NCBI GenBank assembly: GCA_009760885.1
Contig: CM019707.1
Location: 33,712,645 to 33,776,644, forward strand
From: Achatina immaculata
Lineage: Eukaryota; Mollusca; Gastropoda; Stylommatophora; Achatinidae
DNA: 64,000 nucleotides
Reading direction: 5' to 3'
Of the stretch, positions 1 through 10,744 are shown in pieces; positions within the stretch are counted from its first letter, which is position 1, and every line of letters starts with the position of its first letter. The position numbers were made by a program, and so were the translations under genes. The notes beneath the pieces were generated by a model. That model had not been told where the DNA came from. It ran no database searches and worked only from the letters and a program-made list of their open reading frames with translations.

Positions 1-190
1 CGACTAGACATTGTGCAATAATGTGTTTATTTTTCCTCACGGACGACTAGACATTGTGCAATAATGTGTTTATTTTTCCTCGATGACGACTAGACATTGT
101 GCAATAATGTGTTTATTTTTTCTCTCGGACGACTAGACATTGTGCAATAATGTGTTTATTTTTCCTCGCGGACGACTAGACATTGTGTAA
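1..190. repeat. Minisatellite, about 45 bp period
   Basis: Four to five copies of a unit containing GACTAGACATTGTGCAATAA. The array continues off the left edge. Confidence 0.9.
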
Positions 191-219
191 TAATCTGTAT
201 TTTAGACAAATGATGTCGC

Positions 220-1606
220 CAGCATGGAGAAAAATGTGGATAGTAACACATAGACTCATTGAACACACAATGCCATTTATGCTTTACGAACACTAACAGA
301 AAGAGCTTTAGAAGTACAGAAAGATCTCTACTTATGCTTCACTGATTACACCAAGGCATTTGACATTTGACAAGAAAAAGGGGCAGACCGCGTGAAACTC
401 TGAAGAGGACATTATTAAGAGAGGCCAAGTTAACAGGCATAAAATCCTTTGTTGAGGTTGAAAGACTCGCCGAAGACAGGAAAAATTGGCGAACTACTTT
501 GCGAGCCCTATGTGACGTCTAACGGCACGGGAAGGATATAAGATATATAAGATAAGATTTGACAAGGTGAAACATAATGAAATTATTAAAATGCTTGAAG
601 ACATCAATATAGACGGCAAAGACCTGAGGATTGTAAAACATCTATACTGCCAGCAAGAAGCAGCAGTTCGAGTTGAAAATAGAATTGGAAAATATCAACC
701 TATAAAACAAGGGGTGCGACAAGGATGTGTGCTATCTCCAGACCTTTTTTCTCTGTATAGCGAGAATATTCTAAGAACAATCATCTCAGAACCAGGCATA
801 AAAATTGGAGGATACAATATTAACAACCTTCGGTATGCTGACGACACAGTACTGATAGCTGAGAACCAACAAGACCTGCACAATCTCTTGGATAAAGTCG
901 CCAAAGAAAGTGAATAGAAAGGCCTTACTTTGAACATCAAAAAGACAGAGACTATGGTTATATCTAAGAAACAGAATCCACCAGCATGCAGTATTAAATT
1001 AAACGAAACTATTCTAAAGCAGGTGCAGCAATTAAAATACCTTGGAGCAGTAATAACTTCAGATGGGAAATGCAGAACAGAAATTAGGAACAGAATAGGC
1101 CAAGCTAAGACTTCATTTCAGAGAATGAGAAACATATTATCCAACACATCCTTATCAATGAATGTTAGAAAACAAAAAATGCTATGTTGAATGTATCTTG
1201 TTATATGGAAGTGAATCATGGACAATAGGCAAGTCTGCACAAAAATCATTGGAAGCAGCAGAAATGTGGTTTATTAGAAGAATGTTGCGAATCCCCTGGA
1301 CAGCAAAAATAACTAATGAAGAATGTATGAGAAGAGCTGGAGAGACAAAAAACCTTGTCAAAAAGATAAGAGAGAGACAATGTACTTTCATAGGACATGC
1401 AATGAGAAGAGGGGGCATTGAAAATATTATAACAACAGGAAAAATAGAAGGAAGAAGATCAAGAGGAAGACCAAGAGAAATGATACTGGACAGTCTGACG
1501 GGATGGTGTGAGAGGAGAATACCAACTGAGCTGATGGCATGCATGAAGGATCGTGTACTCTGGAGAAGCTTAATAGCCAATGCCAGTCGACACGGCACCT
1601 GATGAT
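220..1606 (+). mobile_element. LINE family A, copy A1: reverse transcriptase and C-terminal region, broken
   Basis: 5'-truncated non-LTR retrotransposon. The RT part is seen as LYLCFTDYTKAFD near 330-365 and, after a nested insertion, in 567-917 with the active-site motif RYADDTVLIAE. The C-terminal region follows in other frames (930-1190, 1162-1602), with GRPREMILDSLTGW near the end. Stops and frame shifts (TAG after 914, frame change near 1165) make it non-functional. It ends in (ATG)n at about 1600-1622. The tail of simple repeats and the endonuclease type of its relatives suggest an RTE-like element, but the clade is not certain. Confidence 0.85.
365..556 (+). mobile_element. LINE family G 3' end nested in copy A1
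   Basis: About 190 bases interrupt the RT of copy A1. They encode a LINE-like end, GRPRETLKRTLLREAK then EDRKNWRTTLRALC, and finish in an ATAAGAT-rich tail. ATTTGACAAG occurs at both edges (365-374 and 557-566), as expected for a target-site duplication. A second copy of the family lies in reverse at 45760-45885. Confidence 0.8.
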
Positions 1607-1777
1607 GATGATGATGATGATGAACACAAAGACTAGACGGATGCCATCACATCTAAGGATTTATACCAGTAACCCCTGACATGTGATTTTTATGCCTGTA
1701 TTAGCGCATGCGTCCCGAAGAGGATATTGTGAGAAAGATAGTGAATGAAAGTTTGGGGAGGGTTTTTTTATGCTGTA

Positions 1778-2475
1778 TTCCTAACAGTTTTTTAATGCTG
1801 TATTCCTAACAGTTTATTAATACTGTATTCCTAACAGTTTATTAATACTGTATTCCTAACAGTTTATTAATGATGTATTCCTAACAGTTTATTAATACTG
1901 TATTCCTAACAGTTTATTAATACTGTATTCCTAACAGTTTATTAATACTGTATTCCTAACAGTTTATTAATACTGTATTCCTAACAGTTTATTAATACTG
2001 TATTCCTAACAGTTTATTAATACTGTATTCCTAACAGTTTATTAATGATGTATTCCTAACAGTTTTTTAATGCTGTATTCCTAATAGTTTCTTAATGCTG
2101 TATTCCTAATAGTTTCTTAATGCTGCATTCCTAACAGTTTATTAATACTGTATTCCTAACAGTTTATTAATACTGTATTCCTAACAGTTTATTAATGATG
2201 TATTCCTAACAGTTTATTAATACTGTATTCCTAACAGTTTATTAATACTGTATTCCTAACAGTTTATTAATACTGTATTCCTAACAGTTTATTAATACTG
2301 TATTCCTAACAGTTTATTAATACTGTATTCCTAACAGTTTATTAATGATGTATTCCTAACAGTTTATTAATGCTGTATTCCTAATAGTTTCTTAATGCTG
2401 CATTCCTAACAGTTTATTAATACTGTATTCCTAACAGTTTATTAATGATGTATTCCTAACAGTTTCTTAATGCTG
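1778..2475. repeat. Minisatellite, 25 bp period, about 28 copies
   Basis: Units contain TATTCCTAACAGTTTATTAA with ACTG or GATG variants. Variant units recur in blocks, suggesting higher-order duplication inside the array. Confidence 0.95.
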
Positions 2476-2594
2476 TATAGAATCAAAATTGGCGAACTGC
2501 TGATGAGATATTTGATAAAGTGAAGAACATAGTGTCAGTTTTAGTATATTACAGTTTTTAAAAAAAATATTTTTCGACATTCTCCACTATGCCC

Positions 2595-3265
2595 TGCTTA
2601 GTATGCTATAAATAATCACCTTTGATACTGCTAATCTAGTACCCCGATGCATGCTATAAATAATCACCTTTGATACTGCTAATCTAGTACCCCGATGCAT
2701 GCTATAAATAATCACATTTGTTACTGATAATCTAGTACCCCGATGCATGCTATAAATAATCACATTTGTTAATCTAGTACCCCGATGCATGCTATAAATA
2801 ATCACATTTGTTACTGATAATCTAGTACCCCGATGCATGCTATAAATAATCACATTTGTTACTGATAATCTAGTACCCCGATGCATGCTATAAATAATCA
2901 CATTTGTTACTGATAATCTAGTACCCCGATGCATGCTATAAATAATCACATTTGTTACTGATAATCTAGTACCCCGATGCATGCTATAAATAATCACATT
3001 TGTTACTGATAATCTAGTACCCCGATGCATGCTATAAATAATCACATTTGTTAATCTAGTACCCCGATGCATGCTATAAATAATCACATTTGTTACTGAT
3101 AATCTAGTACCCCGATGCATGCTATAAATAATCACATTTGTTACTGATAATCTAGTACCCCGATGCATGCTATAAATAATCACATTTGTTACTGATAATC
3201 TAGTACCCCGATGCATGCTATAAATAATCACCTTTATTACTGCTAATCTAGTATCCCCCATACAT
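2595..3265. repeat. Minisatellite, 48 bp period, about 14 copies
   Basis: Units contain TGCTATAAATAATCAC and GTACCCCGATGCA; two share the same 10-base deletion. Diverged copies continue to about 3430. An open frame of 224 codons on the minus strand is only a result of the unit length being a multiple of three. Confidence 0.95.
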
Positions 3266-3587
3266 GTACTATGAAGTAATCACCGTTGTTGCTGCTAGCA
3301 TAGTAACCCCTCCCCCTCCCCCAAGTATGTTATAAATAATCACCTTTGTTACTACCAGTCTAGTACCTCCCCCCCTCCCCCCCCCCCCACGTATGCTACG
3401 AAATTCACCTTTGTTACTGTTAGTCTAATAACTGGATTGAACAGTCACTCTTTCAAAATTTTGACTCACAGACTTGGGCTTTTGACTTGATTCTTGACTT
3501 GAAACTGCTTTTGTGAGGATTTGACCTGAGACCAGAGAGTTGCTTTGATGGGCTTGAGTACAACGCGGCTACACAATCTATTTACTC

Positions 3588-3795
3588 TTTACATAGACCT
3601 GTTACATAGACCTGTCACATAGACCGCTTACGTAGACCTGTCACATAGACCGCTTACGTAGACCTGTCACATAGACCTGTTACGTGGACCTGTTACATAG
3701 ACCTGTTACGTGGACCTGTTACATAGACCTGTTACGTGGACCTGTTACATAGACCTGTTACATGGACCTGTTACATAGACCTGTTACGCAGACCA
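3588..3795. repeat. Minisatellite, 13/26 bp period, left copy
   Basis: Repeats of ACATAGACCTGTT alternating with ACGTGGACCTGTT, ending in a poly(A) run on the plus strand. Confidence 0.9.
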
Positions 3796-3834
3796 AAAAA
3801 AAAAAAACGGCTAACATCTGAGGAAAGGGCTTAC

Positions 3835-4023
3835 CACAAACGCCAGCCGAAGAGTTGAAGACTGTCTGACAATATTTCAGCGTCATGCGGTCGTTCACAC
3901 ACTCATAATACATGGACGGTTCAAAGACAAATCCCCCTGTCTGTCCATTGCGTCCAATGCATGATGGGTAGGAGGAAGTACAGTAAGGGCAAGGTCGTAG
4001 AGGACAGAAGGTGCGGCTGTCAC
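3835..4023 (-). CDS. Exon 15: duplicated copy of module B4
   Basis: Same 189 bases as exon 14, 1663 bases further on, with the same splice sites (acceptor CTCTTCCAG, donor TGTG|GTAAGC). Because both ends are phase 1, adding it keeps the reading frame. Its junction with exon 14 is G|GT (Gly) instead of T|GT (Cys), so this copy loses the first cysteine of the B module. Either both copies are spliced in, or they are alternatives. The next exon is off the left edge; nothing exon-like was found between 1 and 3800. Confidence 0.75.
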
Positions 4024-4224
4024 CTGGAAGAGTGAAATATGACGAATCTTGTTAGACAAAGCCGTTGGAAATTTTATTTAAATGTTAAATGAACTGTTGT
4101 AAAAGTTGTCTTTTGTTATCAATGTTTTGATCATTGGCATATTTAGACAGATTAGTCCTGTTGTTGTTTCATATCCGTGGAGCGTAAATCACAGCCTCTT
4201 TAGCAGTCAACGCCGTGAAGATGC

Positions 4225-4392
4225 TGAGAGTATGCTGCTGTTTCGGGAGTGGATTACGGTGTCTTTCTTAAAGATCATGAATGGGCTAAAACAGGACGGA
4301 CTTTCAGCAGTCTCCACCACGCTGAGGCGAAACCCTGCTCTGTCAGCCAGGGCGAACTTGTTACTGGGAGCACCGGTGAAGAAGTGAACTTT
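4225..4392 (-). repeat. Dispersed repeat R2, left copy
   Basis: Resembles 8125-8300, 21885-22010 and 55440-55570 through words such as AGTCTCCACC, GTTAGCCAGG-like and GACTTGTTACTG-like. It directly precedes the SINE and may be part of a composite element. A second copy lies at 5888-6055. Confidence 0.5.
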
Positions 4393-4394
4393 GC

Positions 4395-4575
4395 TGGCCG
4401 TCTGGATGGCTGAGTGGTTAGGCGCTCGGCCTACTAGTCCGGTGGTACCGGGTTCAAGTCTCAGCAGTGGGTACTTTTTTTCTGGAACCGGCATACCAAA
4501 ACAAAAAAGGCCCTAGGGTCCACCCAGCCCCCAAAAATGGGTACCAGAGAAATCTTGGAACGTAAATACGCTCAG
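4395..4575 (+). mobile_element. tRNA-derived SINE, copy 1 (interrupted)
   Basis: The head carries pol III boxes: A box TGGCTGAGTGGTTAGGCG and B box GGGTTCAAGTC, as in a Leu/Ser-type tRNA, followed by a tRNA-unrelated body (CCACCCAGCC...ATGGGTACCAGAGAAA). It is cut by the LINE A insertion and its 3' part is lost at the duplication junction. Confidence 0.85.
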
Positions 4576-5123
4576 ATATGATACTTCAGAGAATGATATG
4601 ACATATTATGATATTTCAGAGAATGAGAAACATATTAACCAACACATCTTTATCAATGAATGTTAGAAAATGAGTCCTAAAATGCTATATTGAACCTATC
4701 TTGTTATATGGAAGTGAATCATGGACAATAGGCAAGTCTGCACAAAAATCATTGGAAGCAGCAGAAATGTGGTTTATTAGAAGAATGTTGCGAATCCCCT
4801 GGACAGCAAAAATAACTAATGAAGAATGTATGAGAAGAGCTGGAGAGACAAAAAAACCTTGTCAAAAAGATAAGAGAGAGACAATGTACTTTCATAGGAC
4901 ATGCAATGAGAAGAGGGGGCATTGAAACTATTATAACAACAGGAAAAATAGAAGGAAGAAGATCAAGAGGAAGACCAAGAGAAATGATACTGGACAGTCT
5001 GACGGGATGGTGTGAGAGGAGATCACCAGCTGAACTGATGGCCTGCATGAAGGATCGCGTACTCTGGAGAAGCATAATAGCCAACGCCAGTCGGCACGGC
5101 ACCTGATGATGATGATGATGATA
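4576..5123 (+). mobile_element. LINE family A, copy A2 (3' end)
   Basis: 5'-truncated copy of the C-terminal region, GSESWTIGKSAQKSLEAAEM through GRPREMILDSL, to the RHGT end and (ATG)n tail. An extra A near 4857 shifts the frame. Its insertion predates the segmental duplication because it is present in both units. Confidence 0.85.
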
Positions 5124-5249
5124 CTGACCACAAACTTAGGCTTTTGACTTGATTCTTGACTTGAAACTGCTTTTGTGAGGATCTGACCTGAGACCAGAGA
5201 GTTGCTTTGATGGGCTTGAATACAACGCGGCTACACAATCTATTTACTC

Positions 5250-5455
5250 TTTACATAGACCTGTTACATAGACCTGTCACATAGACCGCTTACGTAGACC
5301 TGTCACATAGACCGCTTACGTAGACCTGTCACATAGACCTGTTACGTGGACCTGTTACATAGACCTGTTACGTGGACCTGTTACATAGACCTGTTACGTG
5401 GACCTGTTACATAGACCTGTTACATGGACCTGTTACATAGACCTGTTACGCAGAC
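5250..5455. repeat. Minisatellite, 13/26 bp period, right copy
   Basis: The same array in the second duplication unit, with the same order of unit variants. Confidence 0.9.
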
Positions 5456-5497
5456 CAAAAAAAAAAAAAACGGCTAACATCTGAGGAAAGGGCTTAC

Positions 5498-5686
5498 CAC
5501 AAACGCCAGCCGAAGAGTTGAAGACTGTCTGACAATATTTCAGCGTCATGCGGTCGTTCACACACTCATAATACATGGACGGTTCAAAGACAAATCCCCC
5601 TGTCTGTCCATTGCGTCCAATGCATGATGGGTAGGAGGAAGTACAGTAAGGGCAAGGTCGTAGAGGACAGAAGGTGCGGCTGTCAC
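5498..5686 (-). CDS. Exon 14: chitin-binding module B4
   Basis: Sixty-three codons, phase 1 at both ends (acceptor CTCCTCCAG, donor TGTG|GTAAGC). Complete B module: FC-x4-C-x2-C-x6-C lead-in, IGRNGQTGG, then MYYEC, KYC and VFNSSAGVC. It lies in the right-hand copy of a ~1.66-kb tandem duplication and looks base-identical to exon 15. Exon 13 feeds it with a T, restoring the first cysteine of the module. Confidence 0.85.
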
Positions 5687-6057
5687 CTGGAGGAGTGAAA
5701 TATGACGAATCTTGTTAGAAAAAGCCGTTGGAAATTTTATTTAAGTGTTAAATGAACTGTTGTAAAAGCTGTCTTTTGTTATCAATGTTTTGATCATTGG
5801 CATATTTAGACAGATTAGTCCTGTTGTTGTTTCATATCCGTGGAGCATAAAACACAGCCTCTTTAGCAGTCAACGCCGTGAAGATGCTGAAAGTATGCTG
5901 CTGTTTCGGGAGTAGATTACGGTGTCTTTCTTAAAGATCATGAATGGGCTAAAACAGGGCGGACTTTCAACAGTCTCCACCACGCTGAGGCGAAACCCTG
6001 CTTTGTCAGCCAGGGCGAACTTGTTACTAGGAGCACCGGTGAAGAAGTGAACTTTGC

Positions 6058-6245
6058 TAGCGGTCTGGGTGGCTGAGTGGTTAGGCGCTCGGCCTACTAG
6101 TCCGGTGGTACCGGGTTCAAGTCTCAGCAGTGGGTACTTTTTTTCTGGAACCGGCATACCAAAACAAAAAAGGCCGTAGGGTCCACCCAGCCCCCAAAAA
6201 TGGGTACCAGAGAAATCTTGGAACGTAAATACGCTCAGATATGAT
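6058..6245 (+). mobile_element. tRNA-derived SINE, copy 2, 5' part
   Basis: Same A and B boxes as copy 1. Its 3' part resumes at about 6780-6870 (GATACTGACCACATCACACC...), after the LINE A insertion. The full SINE can be compared at 40198-40465. Confidence 0.85.
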
Positions 6246-6785
6246 ACTTCAGAGAATGATATGACATATTATGATATTCCAGAGAATGAGAAACATATTA
6301 GCTAACACTTCTTTATCAATGAATGTTAGAAAACGAGTCCTAAAATGCTATATTGAACCTATCTTGTTATATGGAAGTGAATCATAGACAATAGGCAAGT
6401 CTGCACAAAAATCATTGGAAGCAGCAGAAATGTGGTTTATTAGAAGAATGTTGCGAATCCCCTGGACAGCAAAAATAACTAATGAAGAATGTATAAGAAG
6501 AGCTGGAGAGACAAAAAATCTTGTCAAAAAGATAAGAGAGAGACAATGTACTTTCATAGGACATGCAATGAGAAGAGGGGGCATTGAAACTATTATAACA
6601 ACAGGAAAAATAGAAGGAAGAAGATCAAGAGGAAGACCAAGAGAAATGATACTGGACAGTCTGACGGGATGGTGTGAGAGGATATCACCAAATGAGCTGA
6701 TGGCCTGCATGAAGGATCGGATACTCTGGAGAAGCATAATAGCCAACGCCAGTCGGCACGGCACCTGATGATGATGATGACGATG
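6246..6785 (+). mobile_element. LINE family A, copy A3 inserted in the SINE
   Basis: C-terminal LINE region with TAG in place of Trp near 6388, ending in a (GATGAT)n tail. ATGATACT is found on both sides of the insertion, matching the uninterrupted SINE order, and is the likely target-site duplication. Confidence 0.85.
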
Positions 6786-6875
6786 ATACTGACCACATCA
6801 CACCTTCATGTGGCGAAGGTCCTGGAAATACGGGCCTAACACCGCACCCTTAATGGGATTTTACCCTTTTTTCTT
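6786..6875 (+). mobile_element. tRNA-derived SINE, copy 2, 3' part
   Basis: Continues the SINE body: ACTGACCACATCAC, ATGTGGCGAAGGTC, GGAAATACGGGCCTAACAC, as in the intact copy near 40360-40420. Confidence 0.8.
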
Positions 6876-6939
6876 TGCTACCAATGATCATATTAGCACT
6901 GTAGATAAGCTCTTAGTAGTTCCGATCTTTTCTTTAAGA

Positions 6940-7205
6940 TATCCTGATTGTTTTGTTTATCTCCCCTTGTAACGATACAGTTTCTGTTATAGGTCATTTG
7001 TTTTGTTTATCTCCCCTTGTAACGATACAGTTTCTGTTATAGGGCATTATTGGGCTTTTCCAGTGGTTCTGACACTTTGCAAGACTGTAGCACACTTGGC
7101 AATGCACTTTCAGTGGTTCTGACACTTTTCAAGACCGTAGCGCACTTGGCAATGCACTTTCAGTGGTTCTGACACTTTTCAAGACTGTAGCACACTTGGC
7201 AATGC
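6940..7205. repeat. Two short tandem repeats
   Basis: 6940-7045 holds two copies of a ~60-base unit with TTTGTTTATCTCCCCTTGTA. 7058-7205 holds three copies of a ~60-base unit with CAGTGGTTCTGACACTTTTC. 7206-7500 shows nothing recognisable. Confidence 0.85.
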
Positions 7206-7587
7206 ACGATGTCTGTTACGACACACCTGTGTTCCTAATGTTGTGATTCTTGTGTTGTATTATTGGTAGTTCGCTGGCGACGTTGTCGTGTTCTATTTGC
7301 AGAAAAATGTTTTTCAGACAAAAATAACGGTATAAGAAAGGAAAAGTTGCTGTAATGTGAAATTAAATATTTATCATCAATATTTGTCAGCAGACATCTG
7401 CCTCTCATGCAGCAAAGCAGCATGCTGGGACAAACAAAAATAAGCTGGTCAACACAGGTAAACAGTTCTGGGTTCTTTTATATTAAAAAGGTGGTTTCTT
7501 CGTTCTTTCTTAACTTACAAATTATTAAAGAATATATTCATTTTTATACGCAGAAGACGCCGAAAAGAAGATAAGAAGAGAGCATAC

Positions 7588-7788
7588 AAGGGTCCAGGAA
7601 CACAGGTCTCCCGTCACAGTTGACCTGGCCATAAGGCAAGCACTGGCGCGTGACGACATCAAACAGGTCAGGGTAGCTGCACTCAGAAACATCATGCGTG
7701 GACACGGAGCAGTCGTAGTACTGGCCACAGTTTTGTGGGTCTGGAACGCGTCCTCTCGGGTAGTTTGCGCAGAACTCGGCCAAGGACA
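7588..7788 (-). CDS. Exon 13: complete chitin-binding module A5
   Basis: Sixty-seven codons, phase 1 at both ends (acceptor TTTTTCAAG, donor CCTT|GTATGC). One complete CBM14 domain: FCANYPRGRVPDPQNC, GQYYDC, SECSYPDLFD, RQC and VNC. The PDPxNCxxYYDC segment is a very typical family signature. A 12-bp minisatellite begins about 80 bases upstream in the intron. The junction with exon 14 makes a Cys codon (T|GT). Confidence 0.88.
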
Positions 7789-7868
7789 CTTGAAAAACAA
7801 ATGAAAATTATAACAATAATGTAAGTAAAGGATCATAAAAAACAAACAAAATGTTTTAAGGTTATTTC

Positions 7869-8080
7869 TTGTCTGTGTGTTGTGTTTGTGTTGTGTTTGT
7901 GTTGTGTTTGTGCTGTGTTTGTGTTGTGTTTGTGTTGTTTGTGTTGTGTTTGTGTTGTGTTTGTGTTGTGTTTGTGCTGTGTTTGTGTTGTGTTTGTGCT
8001 GTGTTTGTGTTGTGTTTGTGCTGTGTTTGTGTTGTGTTTGTGCTGTGTTTGTGTTGTGTTTGTGTTGTGTTTGTGTTGGA
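7869..8080. repeat. Minisatellite, 12 bp period
   Basis: About 17 copies of TGTGTTGTGTTT with GCTG variants, in the intron before exon 13. Open in several frames only because the period is a multiple of three. Confidence 0.93.
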
Positions 8081-8124
8081 ACGAAGACATTGTCCGTTTC
8101 GGGAATCAGCGACACATAGCTGGC

Positions 8125-8300
8125 ATGTTTAGCCTCAGGAATGGCGAACCATAGCTGACCAAGACCCTGTCGAACCTCTCCGTTTGTACCCCCAGTAACA
8201 AATCTAGCCTGGCTAACGGGGCATGGTACCCACGGTGGTGGAGTCTGCTAAAGAAGTACTGCACACCCCTGCTTGTTTAGCTACACTCAGTGATTTAACA
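8125..8300 (+). repeat. Dispersed repeat R2
   Basis: Shares AGTCTGCTAAAGAAGTA and AGCCTGGCTAAC with the reverse complement of 55440-55570. No coding or pol III signature recognised. Confidence 0.5.
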
Positions 8301-8514
8301 AACAAAAAAAATAGCTGCCATGACCCGTTTCCAGTGCGAAACTATGTTACACCTCAACATCTCCACAGCATCAGCTGCAAAGAACATCAGCTCGCAGGGA
8401 CACTGAAAGAGAAGGACAAAGTCTATGGTTTTTATCCCGGAATTGAACAACTTTTGTTCCAAGCAACAAACACAAAAATAGACACGACTGTGAAAAGAAA
8501 GGGAAACTACTCAC

Positions 8515-8632
8515 ATGGATAAACTGTGTCCGTGCACGCTAGCGTCCTCATATCGAATATTGTCCCATTAGGGCATGTCCCTGACCCAGTTACACGCTGA
8601 TCTTTACAAATGATAAAGTCTGCCGTCATTTC
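8515..8632 (-). CDS. Exon 12: second half of chitin-binding module B3
   Basis: One hundred and eighteen bases, phase 0 to phase 1 (acceptor GACTTTCCCCAG, donor CCAT|GTGAGT). Encodes ADFIICKDQR...GTCPNGTIFDMRTLAC, the three-cysteine second half of a B module. A further AG at 8671-8672 could give a longer exon in phase 1, but the inner acceptor has the better pyrimidine tract and the phase that fits exon 11. Confidence 0.8.
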
Positions 8633-9039
8633 CTGGGGAAAGTCAAGGAGGTCAAGGTTTCCAGAGGTTTCTGAGAAGAGATGGTCCTGTTTTGTTCATT
8701 TGTGAGAACATGCAAAGGTGAGAATTCGCACCCTGATGTTTCGTTTAAGAAAATTCTCTAATAAATTGTAAACAAGAAATTGTAGTAGAAGTCAACCATA
8801 CCGAAGCAGTACGTGTCGGACTGAAGGGCGCGGATATCACAGTTGAGCCGAGAAAACTATGTTACAATGCAACCAACGCCCTTGTTTTTTTTTTTAGACC
8901 AGACGCAGGTGATTTTTTGTTGAATGCCTAGTTTACTACAACCACCTGACGTACCTGAATGGACTGTGGAAGAAGGCTTCCAAGACCCATTTGGCCTCCA
9001 CCTGCACAATATCGAGCCATAGTCCACTTTATCGTTCTT

Positions 9040-9469
9040 CTTGTACCATGAAGTCTCGAGGGGAGATACAGTTGGCGTTTTTTTTTGGCCAAATTGGTGA
9101 CCTCAGTGACGGTACTGCCATAATTAGCGAGTGTCTCTCTGATACCATCTGTCCATCTTTTTTTTCTTGGTATTTCTCTTGATCTATGTCCTGTAGTTCT
9201 TTGGTTGACGACCCGTGGCTGGCTGTGAGTGTGTTACTCTCATTAAGTGGCCGAACCACTTGATTCTTTGCTTCTCTATGTGTCGTAGACATGAGGTAGT
9301 TCCTAACATCTGTCTCGTGGTGTCGTTGCCCAGTCCATCAGCTAGACGATATCGGCGCAGACAATATGTTACTATAAGTAGCATGAAGTAGTGGAATGGT
9401 TTAAGGTAGCTGTTTAGCACTTGCGTCATGAGTTCTCTCCCCTCTAGCCTCTGACTCACATTAACCATT
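9040..9469 (-). mobile_element. LINE 3' fragment (family E)
   Basis: The minus strand encodes CLRHIEKQRIKWFGHLMRV, the usual end-of-ORF motif of endonuclease-type LINEs, followed after a frame change by KDGQMVSERHSLIMAVPSL to about 9040. Highly decayed. 8640-9040 shows nothing recognisable. Confidence 0.65.
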
Positions 9470-9797
9470 CTCATATGAAGATATACCATCACTAACTTGA
9501 CGCCATGCTCATATGAAGACATAACATCACTAACTTGACGCCATGCTCATATGAAGACATAACATCACTAACTTGACGCCATGCTCATATGAAGATATAA
9601 CATCACTAACTTGAAGCCATGCTCATATGAAGACATAACATCACTAACTTGACGCCATGCTCATGTGAAGATATAACATCACTAACTTGACGCCATGCTC
9701 ATATGAAGACATAACATCACTAACTTGACGCCATGCTCATATGAAGATATAACATCACTAACTTGACGCCATGCTCATATGAAGACATAACATCACT
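9470..9797. repeat. Minisatellite, 38 bp period, about 8 copies
   Basis: Units contain CTCATATGAAGACATAACAT and ACTAACTTGACGCCATG. Begins exactly at the LINE fragment edge. Confidence 0.93.
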
Positions 9798-10472
9798 AGT
9801 TTAATTGGATAACAGTTTCTCAGACTCTAGTTGTCTACATTCACTGTTTTGCTGTAATAAAAACACCAACTTGGATCAGCACGAAAGAAAGAAAGACAGA
9901 AAGAAATCACCTAAATGAAACAAACAGGGGGAGGGGGGAATTCACGTTGTAAATAACTTTACTTCTACAGCGGTTCTCAACTTTTGGATAGTTAAAATTC
10001 AAACATGATAACCACATGTAAAAAAAAAAAGAAACCACTTAAATATAAATCGAATACAGACCACAACTCATTATCCGGAACTTTTCTAAGCAAATGAAGT
10101 TCTAATTTATACATTTGTCTATTTAGAAAGCTGTGTTGTTCAGTGCATGTACTCGGTATTATTGTTTCAAACGAAAATGATATAAACGGATATGACAAAG
10201 AGCGTGAATCTTCATTTTTGAGAGAAAACTTTGAATATGAAGAAGTCAAAACTGAAAGATATATTTAAATATCTGCAGGCAGTAAATGTATGTTGCACTT
10301 TTTCACATCAAAGGAAGTATGTTGACCCACGGCAAGTTTCTAAAACATTTTCTTAACAAGAACTTCATTTCAAAGACAGAATTTTCTGTTTTCAAGGCAT
10401 TCCAGGTTTCGGATAAGAAACTGTGGGTCTGTAGCAGTGTCAAGACAGAACGTAGACTGTGGTACTTCTTAC
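9798..10472. other. No recognisable feature
   Basis: AT-rich intron sequence between the minisatellite and exon 11; only a GAAA-rich run near 9885-9910 stands out. Confidence 0.6.
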
Positions 10473-10579
10473 GTTATTGACAGCCGGGTAGAAGTTGTCG
10501 GACTTGCCAACGCAGGACGGCATAACAAGCTCACACTGTGCGCATGCTCCGCTCCTGCAACGGTTGCTCACGTTGTCAC
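10473..10579 (-). CDS. Exon 11: first half of chitin-binding module B3
   Basis: One hundred and seven bases, phase 1 to phase 0 (acceptor TTTCCTAG, donor AATAAC|GTAAGA). Encodes the B-type lead-in C-x4-C-x2-C-x6-C ending PSCVGKSDNFYP. The intron to exon 10 is only about 165 bases, the shortest in the window. Exon 12 continues in phase 0 with the aromatic-x2-Cys motif expected next, so the pair aligns end to end with the single-exon module of exon 8. Confidence 0.8.
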
Positions 10580-10699
10580 CTAGGAAACAATGAGGAATGA
10601 CGGGATTGCAATGCGTTTTAGAGAAAATGTTTGGAAGTTACTTGTAGGAAATCAGCCAGTGGAATATTTAACTAACGTTTTCTGGGCTTTAAATAATAA

Positions 10700-10738
10700 T
10701 CATGATGATGACGACGATGATGATGATGATGATGATGC
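10700..10738. repeat. (ATG)n microsatellite beside exon 10 donor
   Basis: ATGATG-type triplets with two ACG variants. On the minus strand it starts eight bases after the exon 10 donor. Confidence 0.9.
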
Positions 10739-10744
10739 ACTCAC

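Larger units (their letters stand above)
3469..5131. repeat. Tandem segmental duplication, left unit (~1663 bp)
   Basis: Contains a 13-bp-type minisatellite, exon 15, a dispersed repeat, a SINE and a LINE A copy in the same order and spacing as 5132-6794. Only scattered base differences are visible. The junction at about 5130 fuses the middle of the SINE tail to the start of the unit, showing that the right unit keeps the ancestral right edge. Confidence 0.93.
5132..6794. repeat. Tandem segmental duplication, right unit (~1663 bp)
   Basis: Second copy, carrying exon 14. Beyond 6794 the SINE sequence continues uninterrupted, so this side is the original context. Confidence 0.93.

Noticed and set aside
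1182..1598. Antisense frames over LINE copies (also 4749, 6348, 44380, 54114)
   Set aside because: Shadows of the LINE reading frames on the other strand.
1778..3265. CRISPR-like array
   Set aside because: Direct tandem repeats without variable spacers, in an animal genome.
4399..4470. Functional tRNA gene
   Set aside because: A and B boxes are present but the acceptor stem does not close and a SINE body follows; the same unit recurs at 6061 and 40200.
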